DNA of 64,000 nucleotides from Suillus spraguei (taxonomy: Eukaryota; Basidiomycota; Agaricomycetes; Boletales; Suillaceae): NCBI GenBank assembly GCA_016800925.1, contig JABCPU010000045.1, positions 1 through 64,000 on the forward strand, written 5' to 3'. This document shows, in pieces, positions 45,678-56,689 of this stretch (positions are counted from its first letter, which is position 1; every line of letters begins with the position of its first letter). Under the pieces are notes generated by a model. That model did not search any database. It saw nothing but the letters and a program-made list of their open reading frames with translations, and had not been told where the DNA came from. The translations under genes and the position numbers were made by a program.

Positions 45678-47206
45678 TTATATGCCTAGATCACGCAAAG
45701 CATCATCATCGTGAACTTTAGGTGCTGGAATATGGGCCCTAGCCCACGATGACGTCTGGTACGTTGCGTTCAAAAGAGGATCTAGAGGACAAAGTGCCCA
45801 CGATGTTCCTTCTGACGAAGTGTGTGGGAGCAGCGCCACTGCTGCCAACGAGAGGTATGTGTGATAGGGATCTAGGACAGCGTTTGCTGCAGAGTCAAAG
45901 TGTTTGAAAATAACGTACCAGGATGTTCGCCAGGAATTTTTGCAGTTCCGCCGTACTTGAATTGGCAGGAAGCTATAAAGGACGACATTGCTGTTTTGTC
46001 GACCAAATCGCCTGCATCCAACACCTGGTGTGTTGAAACAGGGGGAAATGTTTAGTTTCCATCGACGTCATAAGACACTATGTACTTACATGTAGCGATG
46101 CGCCGCACCAGAAACAATAACATGCGTCGGCGTCCTTGTTAGTCCTTCCACTAAACCCGCCATTAGAAGCTTGGTTTTGTACAAGCCACCGAATGGTTTT
46201 CTGTCGGTCTTGAACAGAAAGAGGGTCTAGTCGTTTAGTAGCTAGTCGGAGTGCTGCCAATGCACAATACGTAGTGCCACCTAAGAAGGAAAGCAGTTGG
46301 GTGAGCTTTTATCATATCACAAGGCATGGCACGCCACCTAGAGCCTCCCCAAATGGCGATTGCCCATAGCCTCCTTCATAGGTCTTAAGAAATGGTGTTA
46401 GACAAATCCCCGATGGAAAGTTGTCGCAAACGTACCCGGCACGAATAAATAAACTGGAGAGCACTTGCAACATCCATCCCTGACCAATCGTCAAGCATGG
46501 TGCTTATGGCGAAAGCACAGAACGTCGTGCGTAGATCAGAGTCACCTCCTGAGGGTTCGGAAGAAAAACTAGGACCCTTGGTCTGTACCTCAAAGGTACC
46601 TGACATGATGTAGGGACTTACCTTCCATCGATGTTCTGACAGGACCTGAGGAACTTCAGGAGGCCCTTCCTGTTAAGACGTGAAAAGTTATCGCGCAATA
46701 TGGACAACGAAAGAAGCGCAGTATAAGTCATGATGATCTGAGGGTTATCGTTATCATGATCCGAATTTTCCTCTGTCTTCAGACTAGAAATCAGTCATGT
46801 CTATAAAACGAAGGCCGATGCTCACCGAGTGTTTTGTAGACATATAGGAGCTTGCTCGGAAGCCTGTCCCATAATGTCCGCCTGGTGACTGTGCTCAATT
46901 CTTCTACACATTTGGATCTCAGAACTCACGAGTCTGTTGACTCCATATCCATTCCCTCCATTGTTCTCTTTCCCAATCCTTAGTCTTCTTTTCGAGTTCA
47001 CCCGAAACATCCAGGGAGCCTAGACAGTAAAAGGATAAGGCAAGCCTGTGATAACGATGTTAGAATTGCTGTCATTGAGATCGGCATTGAATAAAGCACT
47101 TGGCAGGATCAATATCCACTTGGGAAGATGGCAAGCCAGACAAGCATCTTTTGCAGTGTGTCGCATGACCACCTTTGCTCAGCGGAGGCAAACTTGTCGG
47201 CAGCAT
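45678..47206 (-). CDS. CDC43: Geranylgeranyltransferase type I beta subunit (367 aa)
   Basis: Nine exons join to 1104 nt: 47100-47206, 46930-47045, 46826-46881, 46622-46776, 46436-46568, 46338-46383, 46090-46280, 45919-46024 and 45678-45871. The protein starts MLPTSLPPLSKGGHATHCKR and has LALSFYCLGSLDVSGEL, GHYGTGFRASSYMS, IIMTYTALLSLSILR, LLKFLRSCQNIDGSF, DLRTTFCAFAIS, TYEGGYGQSPFGEA, NGGFSGRTNKDADACYCFWC and DPYHTYLSLAAVALLP. These are the alpha-alpha barrel repeats of prenyltransferase beta chains. The Asp and Cys of DADAC and the His of YHTYL are the zinc ligands. The GRTNK..DACY..W form points to type I, which adds geranylgeranyl to CaaL proteins such as Rho1 and Cdc42. The alpha partner is not in the window. 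No lesion was seen. Confidence 0.9.
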
Positions 47207-48129
47207 TTAGTGATTTTCCCACAAAAGAGTCTCCCTTGGTGAGATGAAAAGAGGTATTCCTAGCAAGTAGAGGGTGTGGTGCACTGGTTAGCATATATAG
47301 TGTTTGCTGACTCCACCCATTCAAAAACGATGATTGTGGGCGTCGGATCAGTCGCCGGGCGGGCCGTTGCTCTCATCGCCCACGCCAGTGCGAACGCATT
47401 GCTTGAACACCACGACTCGCGCCGTTGAGCCTCAAGACTCTCCGAGATGAATATGGAGGAGATCGTTACTATACTTGATCTAATCTCGTATAAGATCTAC
47501 TATCGCCCTTTGAGAAAAACCATGATGACGTATTGGTGATCAGCCCTCCCTCATACATGGGCTGGTCACAGGTTAGCGTGTCATCTCGTGTGCTGCTCAG
47601 CCTCTTGCGGATTGAGACTTCCGAGATTTGAAATATAGAGAAGATCCAGCACTCTTTATTTCACTCTCACATAAGATCTATCGTCCTTCGAGATATCAAC
47701 GTCGCAACACGTATCCGAAGAGCGTGCTGTCGTGTACCAGCTTCGAGAAGACTCTTGTTGCTATCCAACTGATTAGCAACAATCGATGTAATACAAGCAC
47801 TCCTAGATGTAAGATGGTAAGAAGGCTTTCAAGAGCCGTGATCTTATGGGCACCTAACTATCTGAAGACGGCAGCAATGAAACAATCACTCCCTACCGCG
47901 CTGTTTTATCGGTGTATTGTTATGATATAGTGGCAACTTGGGATCATTGGTTTGAGTATATGATGTCCGATCAAGCGCATTGGGCGAGAGTACAAAAGAT
48001 GCGGTTGAGGAATAATCCGAGTACGGCACTGTGACAGAATAAAACTATCTCGTTTGATCAGTCGCATGGCAGGGAAAGACAAAGTCAGATGACGAAAAGG
48101 TCAAGTATTCAATCAAAAGCATTGCTACG
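47207..48129. other. Intergenic, with a diverged internal duplication
   Basis: Two related stretches (about 47440-47512 and 47612-47690) share CCGAGAT..GAATAT..GAGAAGATC-type sequence and TAAGATCTA..ATCG..CTT..GAGA. They are old and too diverged to define ends. No gene is supported. Confidence 0.4.
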
Positions 48130-48862
48130 CTGGGATAAAATATTTCTCAAATCATCCCAGCTGTCCAGCAAAAGTTTGGAACAGATCCCAGGCTTTAAAA
48201 AGACAAATGCACCACTTAACATTCAGTCTTTCGAGAAAGGACCAAGTCATCTACGACGGAAACAAACATACTTACGTCCCCACAAGCGAGATTTTTCCGA
48301 TTGGCCCAACAATTTGGTACCGCACAACATCCCGCACATGCTCTGCTGTGACTCAGCGGATGTTCGTACATGAGTGTGTTCGTTGCTGGGAGTATGCGAG
48401 TTGGCGTCGTAGGTGCCAGCGCACGAAGAAGTAAAAGAATATTGTCACCGGGCGAGACGTAAACATTTAACAGGCTGTACGACCGTATGATATGTCGCAG
48501 AGTCCGCTTGCGATTTTAAGAGCGTATTCGCCGAGCAGGGAGCGACAAGGGCTATGTCAGTCCATCTCCTCAACTTGATATGCAGGATTGGGTTTGTCGT
48601 GGACATTGAGACGCAAAAAAAATTAAAACTTTGTGTACTCACTGACCCACTCGTCCTCATCCGCCCACACGCATCCAACTGCCTTGGTCACGTCCACACG
48701 GTCGTAAAATGCAAGCGACTCTTTCGTTGGAATCGTTGCAACCACTTCTATTTTTGACTTTCTGGTACTACATTGCACGTGCAGTGTGAGCACTGGCAGC
48801 AGTAGGATCTTATCACACCTACCTTCATATCGATAGACCAGATTTGATTTTGTTCCCTTCAC
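48130..48862 (-). pseudogene. Phosphopantothenoylcysteine decarboxylase, degraded copy
   Basis: The minus strand has RKSKIEVVATIPTKESLAFY with DRVDVTKAVGCVWADEDEWV, an intron, then LRRWTDIALVAPCSANTL. After a one-base shift it reads KIASGLCDISY, and in a further frame ALAPTTPTRILPATNTLMYE with HPLSHS, then NRKNLACGDV. These are the flavoprotein core of PPC decarboxylase: the APCSANT loop, the P-A-M-N-x-x-M motif (here PATN, Met lost) and the ACGD loop. The enzyme makes phosphopantetheine for coenzyme A, and yeast relatives (Sis2/Cab3) are regulatory. Frame shifts near 48525 and 48330 and the missing N-terminus mean the copy is dead. The Ty3 element begins about 95 bp upstream of its broken 5' end. 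An intact gene is expected elsewhere. Confidence 0.75.
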
Positions 48863-48957
48863 CGCTTTTGTTTAGTTGTAAAGCTAGACAAACAAAAGGG
48901 TCCGGGGCGCGCGAATTGTCCTAGAATGGCAAGCTCGGTGTTCGATATGAAGGTAGT

Positions 48958-49172
48958 TGGAACCTTGTCCGGGAAATGACAAGGAACACTGAAACGGGTC
49001 AGACGAGAGTAACAGGACGAAACCGTGGATTTCTTGAGCGTTGTACTGATATGTAGGTGGTAGTAGGTAGGAGACCCGAGTCTGTCTTCAACAGTACAAG
49101 AATCGCAGAATATAAGGGGATAGGTCACGTGGGATATGATGAGATAAGCGTATGGTAAGCAGTCAGCTTACA
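48958..49172 (-). repeat. 3' LTR of the Ty3 element (215 bp)
   Basis: It matches the other LTR except for C at 49024 (T at 54271) and G at 49040 (A at 54287). In both cases the base here is part of a CpG that is lost in the other copy. The preceding five bases, GTAGT, are one half of the target duplication. Confidence 0.95.
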
Positions 49173-49187
49173 CCCTCTCTTTCTCTG
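49173..49187 (-). other. Polypurine tract of the Ty3 element
   Basis: On the minus strand AGAGAAAGAGAGGG lies directly before the 3' LTR start TGTAAGC. This is the usual primer site for plus-strand synthesis. Confidence 0.75.
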
Positions 49188-49217
49188 AAACATTTGCTAC
49201 GGGTTGCGTAGTCTTCT

Positions 49218-50936
49218 TCAGTCACTCGTTTGCGCGTCATGCGGCTTGTTTTCTTCAGACATATGGATCGCAAGGTGCGAGTCTTCTTCGACGGGGTCGG
49301 AGATCGCACGATGCGAGTCTTCTTCGACAGGTTGTGAGATATCACGGTGTGTGTTGGCCGCGTTGTTGTATTCGTTTAGGACGTCGGTATCTTCAAGTTC
49401 TTTTCCAGGAACCCAGACGTCGGCCTCAGGTCCATATCCTTTCCAGCGGATGAGATATTGGTGGCCTCGCCCGCGCGTTCTCATATCCAAGATACGGTCT
49501 ATTTCCCATTCCTTGGTGCCGTTTTGAGTGACAATTGGCCCAGGGCGTTGCAGTTCCCGGGACGGGTACAGGTCTGCGTCGTTTGGCACGTGTCTTTTGA
49601 GCTCGGAGACATGAAAAGTAGGGTAAACGTTAGTATGATCTGGTAAGTCAAGAGTATATGTGGATGACTCAGGGTTCGCTGATACTATGCTGTATGGACC
49701 GTCGAAGCGTGGCATGAACTTGCCTACGCGCTTGTTATTTCCATTCAGATATTCTCGACGCCTGTGTGCAGTTGACAGGTACACGAGGTCGTTGACTTTG
49801 AAAGTTGGTTCTTCGCTGCGATGAACGTTGGCTGCGTTTGCTTGTTTTATGCGTGAGGCCAGTAGGGCGTCGTGGGCATCTGCAACATCGGTTTTCAAGG
49901 CAACGATAGCCTCGAGTGCGTTAGTGATGTCGTTGGGGAAGTCGCGTCTCGCTTCGGAGATGTTTTGTGGGGTTAGTGGGGGTATGAGACGTGGTAGACG
50001 TCCGATGTGTAGATGAAAGGGTGCGTAGCCTGTAGACGCGTTCTTCATTGACATTATGTTGAATCTTACGCATGGTAGTGCGTCTACCCATCTGGTCTGA
50101 TGACGGTCGACGAAGTAACGTAAAGCTTGATCGACAGTTTTATTCGTTCGCTCGCTGGTGCCGTCAGTCTGAGGGTGGTAAGCGGTAGACATTTTTAGTT
50201 TAACGCCTGTCAGGCGATGCAATACTTTCCAGAACTTGCTCGTGAAGAGCTTGTCTCGATCTGACACTATACTTAATGGAAGGCCGTTTTCACAATACCA
50301 GTGATCGAAGAAGAGATTCGCGATTTCTTTGGCGTTCATGTTCATGTGACAGGGGATCAGACGCACGTCAGCGCCGATGCGATCTGTGATTGTCATGATT
50401 CCGTCAAACCCTCGTTCCACGGGTAACGGACCGATAAAGTCTATGGCGACCGAGTCGCCACATTGATCTGGTACGGGTAGTGGGTGGAGTGGTCCAGCGG
50501 GTTTGGTGGTGGGAGATTTATTGCGTGCACAGTCCGGGCATGCTGGTATATAGCTTTCCTCTAGGTCGCGTCGCATGTTGGGCCAATAGTATGAGTCGCG
50601 TATGTTGCCATAAGACTTGTCTGCTCCGAAATGTCCAAGTTGGTCATGGGCGAGACGGAAAATCGTTTCCCGTAAGTGCGTGACATGGGGGATGACAAGG
50701 CGGTTGTTTAGATACAGTAGTCCGTCTCGTTGCTCGAGACCTGGAAGTGAGTGTAATAATTTTGTTAGTTTGACGCACCATGGGTCCGTTAGATATCCAG
50801 TTCTGATGTCGTTATACAGAGTCGCGTCTGGTGTGATGGACAGGACGAGAGCTATGGGTGTTATGCTGTGTCTCGCGTTTGTGGGCATGTTTACCATTTG
50901 TTGCACGTATGTAGGAATTATGTCGTCTGGTGGTAA
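49218..50936 (-). pseudogene. Ty3 integrase with chromodomain (562-codon open segment)
   Basis: The segment follows the stop at 50937-50939 and is open for 562 codons from a Met at 50906. It has the HHCC zinc region (LAHDQLGHFGADKSYG ... CPDCARNK, about residues 78-125) and the DDE core with AIDFIGPLP, SIVSDRDKLFTSKFW and YHPQTDGTSERTNKTVDQAL. The C-terminal chromodomain EWEIDRILDMRTRGRGHQYL with IRWKGYGPEADVWVPGKELE lies at about 460-515. Chromodomains can steer integration to methylated histone H3 regions. By itself the segment is undamaged, but in the element it is the last part of one gag-pol frame cut off by the upstream stops. It would be made only by readthrough or supplied by another copy. 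Confidence 0.9.
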
Positions 50937-51668
50937 TCAAGAGAGAGCATCCGCGACGGAGTTGTCCTCCCCACGGATGTACTGAATGTCGAAATCATAC
51001 TGTCCGAAGAATTCTTGCCAGCGTGCTTGTCTTCGTGACAACTCTCGTTGGGTTAGGAAATTTTCCAGCGTTCTGTGGTCCGTGTATATGGTGAAAGGTG
51101 TGCCGAGTAGTTCAATGCGCCACTTTTTGAGTGCGCGTACTATTGCTAAGAGTTCCTTCTCATGCACCGGGTAGTTTAGCTGAGCACCTCGAAGCTGCAT
51201 CGAATCGAATGCGACAGGGCGAGCAGTTTGTGGTGTGGGTCCAACACTGAGTATCGCGCCCACACGCTAATCGCTGGCATCGCAAGTCACGAAGATTTTG
51301 TCCGTACCGAGGTCATCGTGGTCTATGGTTGTTAGGCAATCGCGGCTGACCACTAGCTGTTTGATAGCGTCAAAAGCTGCTTGATGTTCGTCGTTCCACC
51401 CTGGCCATTCATGTTCGGCAGTTTTCGTCGTTAGAGGTGTCAAAATACGGGTGTGGTCCACAAGGCTGGGTAAGAATTGATCGAGGTAACGGACGAGTCC
51501 TAGGAAGGATCGAACGTCGCTAGTTGATCTCGGTATGGGCCAGTCGAGAATTCTTTTTGCCTTCGAGGCGTCTGCCTCGATTCCAGATGCGGAAATGCAG
51601 TGACCCAGAAAGTCAATTTCCGTGCAGAAGAGTGACGTTTTCTTGGGCGAGCAGAAGAGGGATGCTTT
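50937..51668 (-). pseudogene. Ty3 reverse transcriptase thumb and RNase H segment
   Basis: It continues the frame between stops. It has KASLFCSPKKTSLFCTEIDF with LGHCISASGIEAD and SFLGLVRYLDQFLPSL, then, after the TAG at 51267-51269, RVGAILSVGPTPQTARPVAF with YPVHEKELLAIVRALKKWRI, YTDHRTLENFLTQREL and EDNSVADALS ending in TGA at 50937-50939. VADALSR is nearly invariant in Ty3 elements, so this TGA very likely replaces CGA. The TAG stands where this family has a Trp after CDASD. Confidence 0.9.
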
Positions 51669-53906
51669 TCATAGGGCATCCAGCACTAACTTTACGTTCT
51701 TGGTGTGTTCAGCGACCGTCTGTGACCATATAATAATGTCGTCTAGGTAAGCGTGACAGATTTTTCCGATGAGACCGCGTAATGCGATGAACATTCGCCT
51801 TTGGTGTGTTGCGGGAGCATTCCTCCCTCCCTGTGGCATTACTGTCCATTCATGCAGGCCTTTTGGCATGTCGATGGCGGTATACTTAATGTCATCCGGG
51901 TGTATACGAGTCTGAAAAAAGGAGTTTGTCATGTCTATTTTCCCGAAGATTTTACCTTTGGCGCAGTCCCTCAGAATCTCGTCGATTCGAGGCAGTGGGT
52001 GGTTGTCTGGGACCGTATTAGCGTTTAATGCGCGGTAGTCGTTTACCCACCGCGGTAGTGTGGTAGGGTCCTTTTTTGGGATGAGGAAAGCGGGAGAAAC
52101 AAATGAGCTAGACGACGGGCGGAGACGTCCGGCGGCTATGTGTTGGTTAAGTAGTGTGTCCCACGCTTCGCGGTACTTGCGAGGGGTGTTGTAACATTGG
52201 CATTGGATGATAGTGTTTGGATCTTTCAACTTAATGCGATGAACAATATCGGTTGGCAATTCGTCGATATGTGGGATGTCATCGGGGAATTGATCCTCGT
52301 ACTTTCGACGCATTTCTTTATCCAGTCGTTCTAGGTGTTCTTTGTTAGCTTCAATGAACGCGAGAGTCTCAATACGCTTCCGAAGTAGTCCCACTACATT
52401 TGGTGTTTCGGATACCGAGTGTTCATCATCGTGTCGTTTGACAAGGACGTTTTTGAGTTCTTTGACGACAGTTTTCCGAATACGCTTGATGTCATGGTGA
52501 TTAGGGATGTGGACGGTCACTCGAGGTTTGTACTGGGGGGGGTTCAAGAGGTCGTAGTCGGAGTTCTTGGCAATACATGTGCGGTATTCGTGATCTATAA
52601 TAAGACAATTGTGTGATAAGAAGGGTCCTCCGAGGAGGAGGGGAACTGCAAGATTCGGTGCGATAATAGCGCGTATAGCGCGTGAAGTCCAGTCAAGATT
52701 AACAGAAGACGGAGACAGGATAACATATTCAGAAAATGAGAAAGGAGAACAAGAATTGTCCATAAACGCGGAATTCGCTTCTATTTTCGTATGCAGTTTG
52801 CGAGTGCGAAGGCCGAGCCTTTTGACGACGCTTTCGTCAATCAGAACTAAGTGTGAGCCATGGTCAATCAAGGCGTCAACACGTTCAGGAGTTTCAGAAG
52901 AAGGGCCTGTCAATAGACATGGCCACAAAAGGTGGGCAGTTTCAAGAGGGGCTACGCACATATCATCTTCAGAGTCTGATCCGTCGTCGAGAACGGACGA
53001 CGGTATCACAGCTCCCACCGGTGCGACAGCGGCTACGGCCTTTGTCTTGGGCTTGGCTGCATTAGCGTCGGATTCGGTGAGAATCTTGTATGAAGATGCA
53101 TCTGGCGCGCCGTTGGTGCAGTCTTTGGATTGGTGAGAGACGTAGAACTTCCTGCATTTGAAACAACCCTTGTGCTTCATTAACAGGGCGCATTCGTTCT
53201 CTGTCAAGGATCCTAGACGGGGCGAGGAAGAGTTGTATGTTTTAGAGGAGGAGGATGTTTTGCTTGTGGAGGTGGTGTTGCGTTTCGACGACTTATGGAG
53301 CTCCTCGGCGATCTTTCTGTGAGACGCTAAGTCCTCGAGACGTTCGTCATCGAGGTGTTTGACTTCCTCGATCCACTCCTTAAGCGTAAGGTTGTCTGCG
53401 AGTTTCGCTCTGAGAATAGGAATCGTCAGTTCATCACAGACGTTAGCTTCGAGTTGACTCCGTAAGTGAGTGTCAGAGAGATGCATGGAGTCTCCGTATA
53501 ATAGCGCGTTCTGGTTTTGTAGATCTAGAGCCCACTCGTAGAAGGTTCGGTTGCCTTGTTGCGAACCCAAGACCTTCTTTCGTAGTTTGTTAGCCCAATG
53601 GCTTTCGAGCCAGGCGCCTCTGAGGGCTTTCATGTAGTCCTTGAACGTTCCTGCGTCGAGGGTTGCTCGCTGGTTGAGATACCAAGTGCATAAGCGTGGG
53701 TCAGTCATCCCAGACGCTATCATCTTGACTTGGTCAGCGGCTGCGACAGCTTTGTGGAGGAAGTAAGTTTCGCATGCAGTTTCCCAGTCGCAGGCGACTT
53801 GTGGGGTTATTTCACCCGCGGTAAGCTTGGGCGGCTTGTTGGGCGTGGATTGTTCTATGGTTGCGGATTTTGTCATCTTGCGATAACGATATGGTAGTAT
53901 ATGCAT
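51669..53906 (-). pseudogene. Ty3 Gag-protease-reverse transcriptase segment (745 codons)
   Basis: Gag comes first (WETACETYFLHKAVAAADQV and following), with a zinc knuckle CFKCRKFYVSHQSKDC near residue 245, spaced CX2CX6HX4C and so longer than the common CX2CX4HX4C. The protease has ALIDHGSHLVLI near 343-354, with Asp-His-Gly in place of Asp-Ser/Thr-Gly. The RT has PRWVNDYRALNANTVPDNHP, GKIFGKIDMTNSFFQTRI and the catalytic AYLDDIIIWS near 716. The frame ends at TGA 51669-51671 in LVLDAL-stop-KASLF, where relatives have Arg. The first ATG may be 53906 or 53876. The frame is also open about 70 codons further up without an ATG. Confidence 0.9.
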
Positions 53907-54204
53907 CTGGTCTGATTCAGATCCTGATGAAGAGTCGTAATATTTCTTCGTTAGGATGGTTCGAGCAGCGGGTGTGACGTTTGGGGATATCGGTGTCAGG
54001 GGGGATAGAGACGGTTCGGGGAGAGGACAATGTTCAAGGTTCTTCGCACGAAGTCTCGTGGTCAGAGGTGTAGAGACAGTAGGTTGTCTTCGTTTGGAAG
54101 GCAGCTTGACAGGTCAGGATGTGGGCGGGTAGCCCGGCGGGTTGAAGGGTAGGCGTTTTAAGATAAGATAAACCAAACAGGTTTCGTTTCTGTTAAAAAA
54201 AAAG

Positions 54205-54419
54205 TGGAACCTTGTCCGGGAAATGACAAGGAACACTGAAACGGGTCAGACGAGAGTAACAGGACGAAACTGTGGATTTCTTGAGCATTGTACTGATATG
54301 TAGGTGGTAGTAGGTAGGAGACCCGAGTCTGTCTTCAACAGTACAAGAATCGCAGAATATAAGGGGATAGGTCACGTGGGATATGATGAGATAAGCGTAT
54401 GGTAAGCAGTCAGCTTACA
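54205..54419 (-). repeat. 5' LTR of the Ty3 element (215 bp)
   Basis: This is the partner of 48958-49172, at about 99 % identity (two differences in 215). The following five bases, GTAGT, complete the target duplication. On the minus strand the LTR is followed by CTTTTTTTTTAACAG. A standard tRNA primer-binding site starting TGG was not seen there, so a self-priming mechanism is possible but not shown. Confidence 0.95.
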
Positions 54420-54424
54420 GTAGT

Positions 54425-55009
54425 ATACACCTATTCACGATCGGCTGTGGTCCTGTCACATAAATCATATATCCGCCAGTCTGCGGCGACTCTATGCGTC
54501 GTGCTTACTGAAGAAGATCCGCAGCTTCCAGCGAGCTTTACTATTAATATCGCAACACTAGTGGCGAATGAATTCATCCTTTGGATTCCTCCCCTGAGCT
54601 CACTGAGCAACCCTCACCCTCCAGGATATACGAATCACTCGGGCTACAAGTGCTTTATTCCATGGCAGTAGTGGGTGTTGTGTTTCTCACTGCGTATGTT
54701 GATCTTAGTTGCCGACTATGCCCTTAATTATTATCAAGTCATTGGATCCTTTGCTGATGTTCCTACTCAGAAGATTCCTCCGTGCTATTGTCTTTCCTGC
54801 ATGACTGCATTGTGCTGCGATTTGTTTGTTTCCAATCATAATGTGGCCACCGTGGAGTTGACATCTGGTCCTGCGCGCATTTCTACTATCGACAGTCAGT
54901 ATGACCTTTAACAGACGTTTCGACCAGTCTATCTAGCCTTCGTTCGTGCTCGTTATTCGTCCATGTCGCTCGCACTTGTGCATCTGTGATCATTTGCCTG
55001 TGCTCGTTC
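54425..55009. other. No gene recognised; short degenerate repeats
   Basis: About 580 bp. From 54940 to 55040 imperfect repeats of GCTCGTTCGTCC-like sequence form a small minisatellite at the edge of the hAT relic. Open frames here could not be matched. Confidence 0.4.
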
Positions 55010-55200
55010 ATGCTCGTCCATTTGCGCTCGTTCGTCCGTGCCCATTCGGACTTAGCTTATCCTCATCTTTCTCGCATGGCGCTCGACTTCTTGACCATTC
55101 CAGGTGTGTGTTCTGTGCTCTCTCGTTACTGCCAGACCTTGAGGGAGAAGAGGCTGATCTCGAGGATGGTTGGGATACCATTTTATCAACTTGACCTATG
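55010..55200 (+). pseudogene. hAT transposase relic with internal deletion
   Basis: AYPHLSRMALDFLTIPG (about 55050-55102) is followed directly by a decayed donor and then LPDLEGEEADLEDGWDTI (about 55132-55190). In the relic at the window start the same two blocks (PHLSCMAIDYLTIP and LPDVIGEEEAIEEGWDRI) are separated by the dimerisation exon, which is missing here. Both relics are therefore of one hAT family. Confidence 0.6.
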
Positions 55201-55207
55201 TTATCTA

Positions 55208-55345
55208 CAGCGTATTTCAATGTCATACCCGTCCAAGTACCCGCATACCCATCAGTACCTGCCACCTGTCGCTACCTGTCGTGAGACCCGTACCCATCAG
55301 TACCCATGGGTGTACAGGTATGGGTAATTGGCAGGTATGGGTACG
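55208..55345. repeat. TACCC/GGGTA-rich inverted repeat
   Basis: TACCCGCATACCCATCAGTAC-like runs change at about 55300 to GGTATGGGTAATTGGCAGGT-like runs, so the halves can pair. It lies 3' of a hAT relic like the similar stretch at 2272-2335, and may be the subterminal repeat of that hAT family. 55346-55567 holds no recognised gene. Confidence 0.6.
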
Positions 55346-55567
55346 GGTCTGACCTTTGACACCCGCTAGTTTACACATCCCAATGCCTAAACTGTTCGAA
55401 CCAATCATCACTTCCCAGGTCTACAAAGCTATTGTCAATCTAGCATCCCAATTAATGAACAATTCAAACACAAATATTGGCATCAAACTGACCCAATATG
55501 ACAAAACACCAGCTATTAAGTCAGGCCATGGCCCAGTAGCCTTTCGTGTGCCATTTGCACTCTGTTT

Positions 55568-55984
55568 CATCAGGAAATCATGAGTTTACTTATTCCTTAC
55601 TTATTTCAAACTTTTCCCACTTATTTCAAATGGACCTACTTTTTTTCTGAAATTTGACAACTGCTTCAAAATTGAGTATTCCAATATGTTTGTTGGGCCT
55701 GAGAGACAAGTTTCATTGCATAAGACCAACAATTAGTGACTAGTATGAAGCTCGAGTGACACATTAATGCTGATGATTTTATTTCTCAAATATTCTCTTG
55801 AGGTACTATTTTGCAAATTAAGAGTCCAATAATTTTATAGCACACATTTATAATGATGGCTAACAGATCCTGATAGTTCAGTTGGGACCAGGTGGTAATT
55901 TAAGAGAAATAAGTAGATCCATTTGGAATAAGTGGGAAAAGTTTGAAATAAGTAAGGAATAGGTAAACTCATGATTTCCTGATG
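55568..55984 (+). mobile_element. MITE-like element with CATCAGGAAA ends, copy A (417 bp)
   Basis: The ends are long inverted repeats: CATCAGGAAATCATGAG with TTTACTTATTCCTTACTTAT on the left and its complement on the right, about 65 bp with few changes. The flanks are TT on both sides. By eye it is identical over its whole length to copy B (59339-59755) in the opposite direction. It interrupts a WD40-type pseudogene. It codes for nothing. Confidence 0.88.
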
Positions 55985-56440
55985 TTGCGAGGATGCGTTT
56001 GGAAATATTACAATGGCAAAGACAGAACTCTTGAGCGATCGTTTGACTCGGAGACAAGCGTTTTTCCTTCTGGGGTCCAAGCCAGGGACATCACAGTGAC
56101 CCAATATTTCAGAGTTGCGATCTTTGTGTCCCAAATTTCGACTGGGTACTGGTTATTCCTAGACAATTCAGCTCCGCCAGTCGGTCATGTCTGGCAAGTA
56201 GATCGCTGTGAATACCCATTCATGCCCTGTTTTGATTGGTTTGAGGATTGTCTTGCAGTTCCATTTTCTCTGTCCCTCCAGTCGTTTCCTATCTGTTCCT
56301 ATCCTTCAAGTCCCATACCCGCAGCGAGCCGTCCTTTGAACAAGTTGTCCGCCTGGTAGATGTACGACCCAAAGACCACATCGGTGTGCCCTTCAAATTT
56401 CTAGCGGGGCGTTATCGTCGATGTCTCCTGCGCCAGTGAA
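55985..56440 (-). pseudogene. WD40-repeat protein fragment
   Basis: On the minus strand EGHTDVVFGSYIYQ and DDGSLRVWDLKDRN-like strings (about 56400-56310) are followed, after stops, by YPVEIWDTKIATLKYWVTVM with SLAWTPEGKTLVSESNDRS and VFAIVIFPNASS up to base 55985, where MITE copy A begins. The GH...W.LAW.P.G..L.S.S.D.S pattern is that of WD40 blades as in the large NACHT-WD40 proteins of mushrooms. Frame changes and the abrupt end at the MITE show that it is broken. Confidence 0.5.
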
Positions 56441-56689
56441 GACATAACCAACTGCTAGACGCAGCTCCATCTCGGTCTTCATCCAACAAAGTCTAAAATC
56501 ATCACTTACAACGATATGTTTTTCTCAGCCGACCTACTGGCACAAGGAAACAAAAGGCGTTTGGGTCAAAAGTGCACCTGAAGCTTGACCTGGTACGTTT
56601 TGCAGGCGTTATCTTTGTTAACATGTGCATAATTACCACACTGCGCCTTGAAAGTACCCGACATCTCACCAATGCTCGATTCTCGTCCG

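Larger units (their letters stand above)
48958..54419 (-). mobile_element. Full-length Ty3 chromovirus (5462 bp)
   Basis: Two 215-bp LTRs (48958-49172 and 54205-54419) begin TGGAACCTTGTCCGGG and end GTCAGCTTACA on the plus strand. They differ at only two positions. GTAGT occurs directly on both sides (48953-48957 and 54420-54424), a perfect 5-bp target duplication. Reading on the minus strand the order is leader, Gag, protease, reverse transcriptase, RNase H, integrase, chromodomain, polypurine tract, LTR. This order and the C-terminal chromodomain define chromoviruses. Three premature stops interrupt the single frame. It sits beside a pseudogene, so its insertion probably cost little. Confidence 0.95.
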
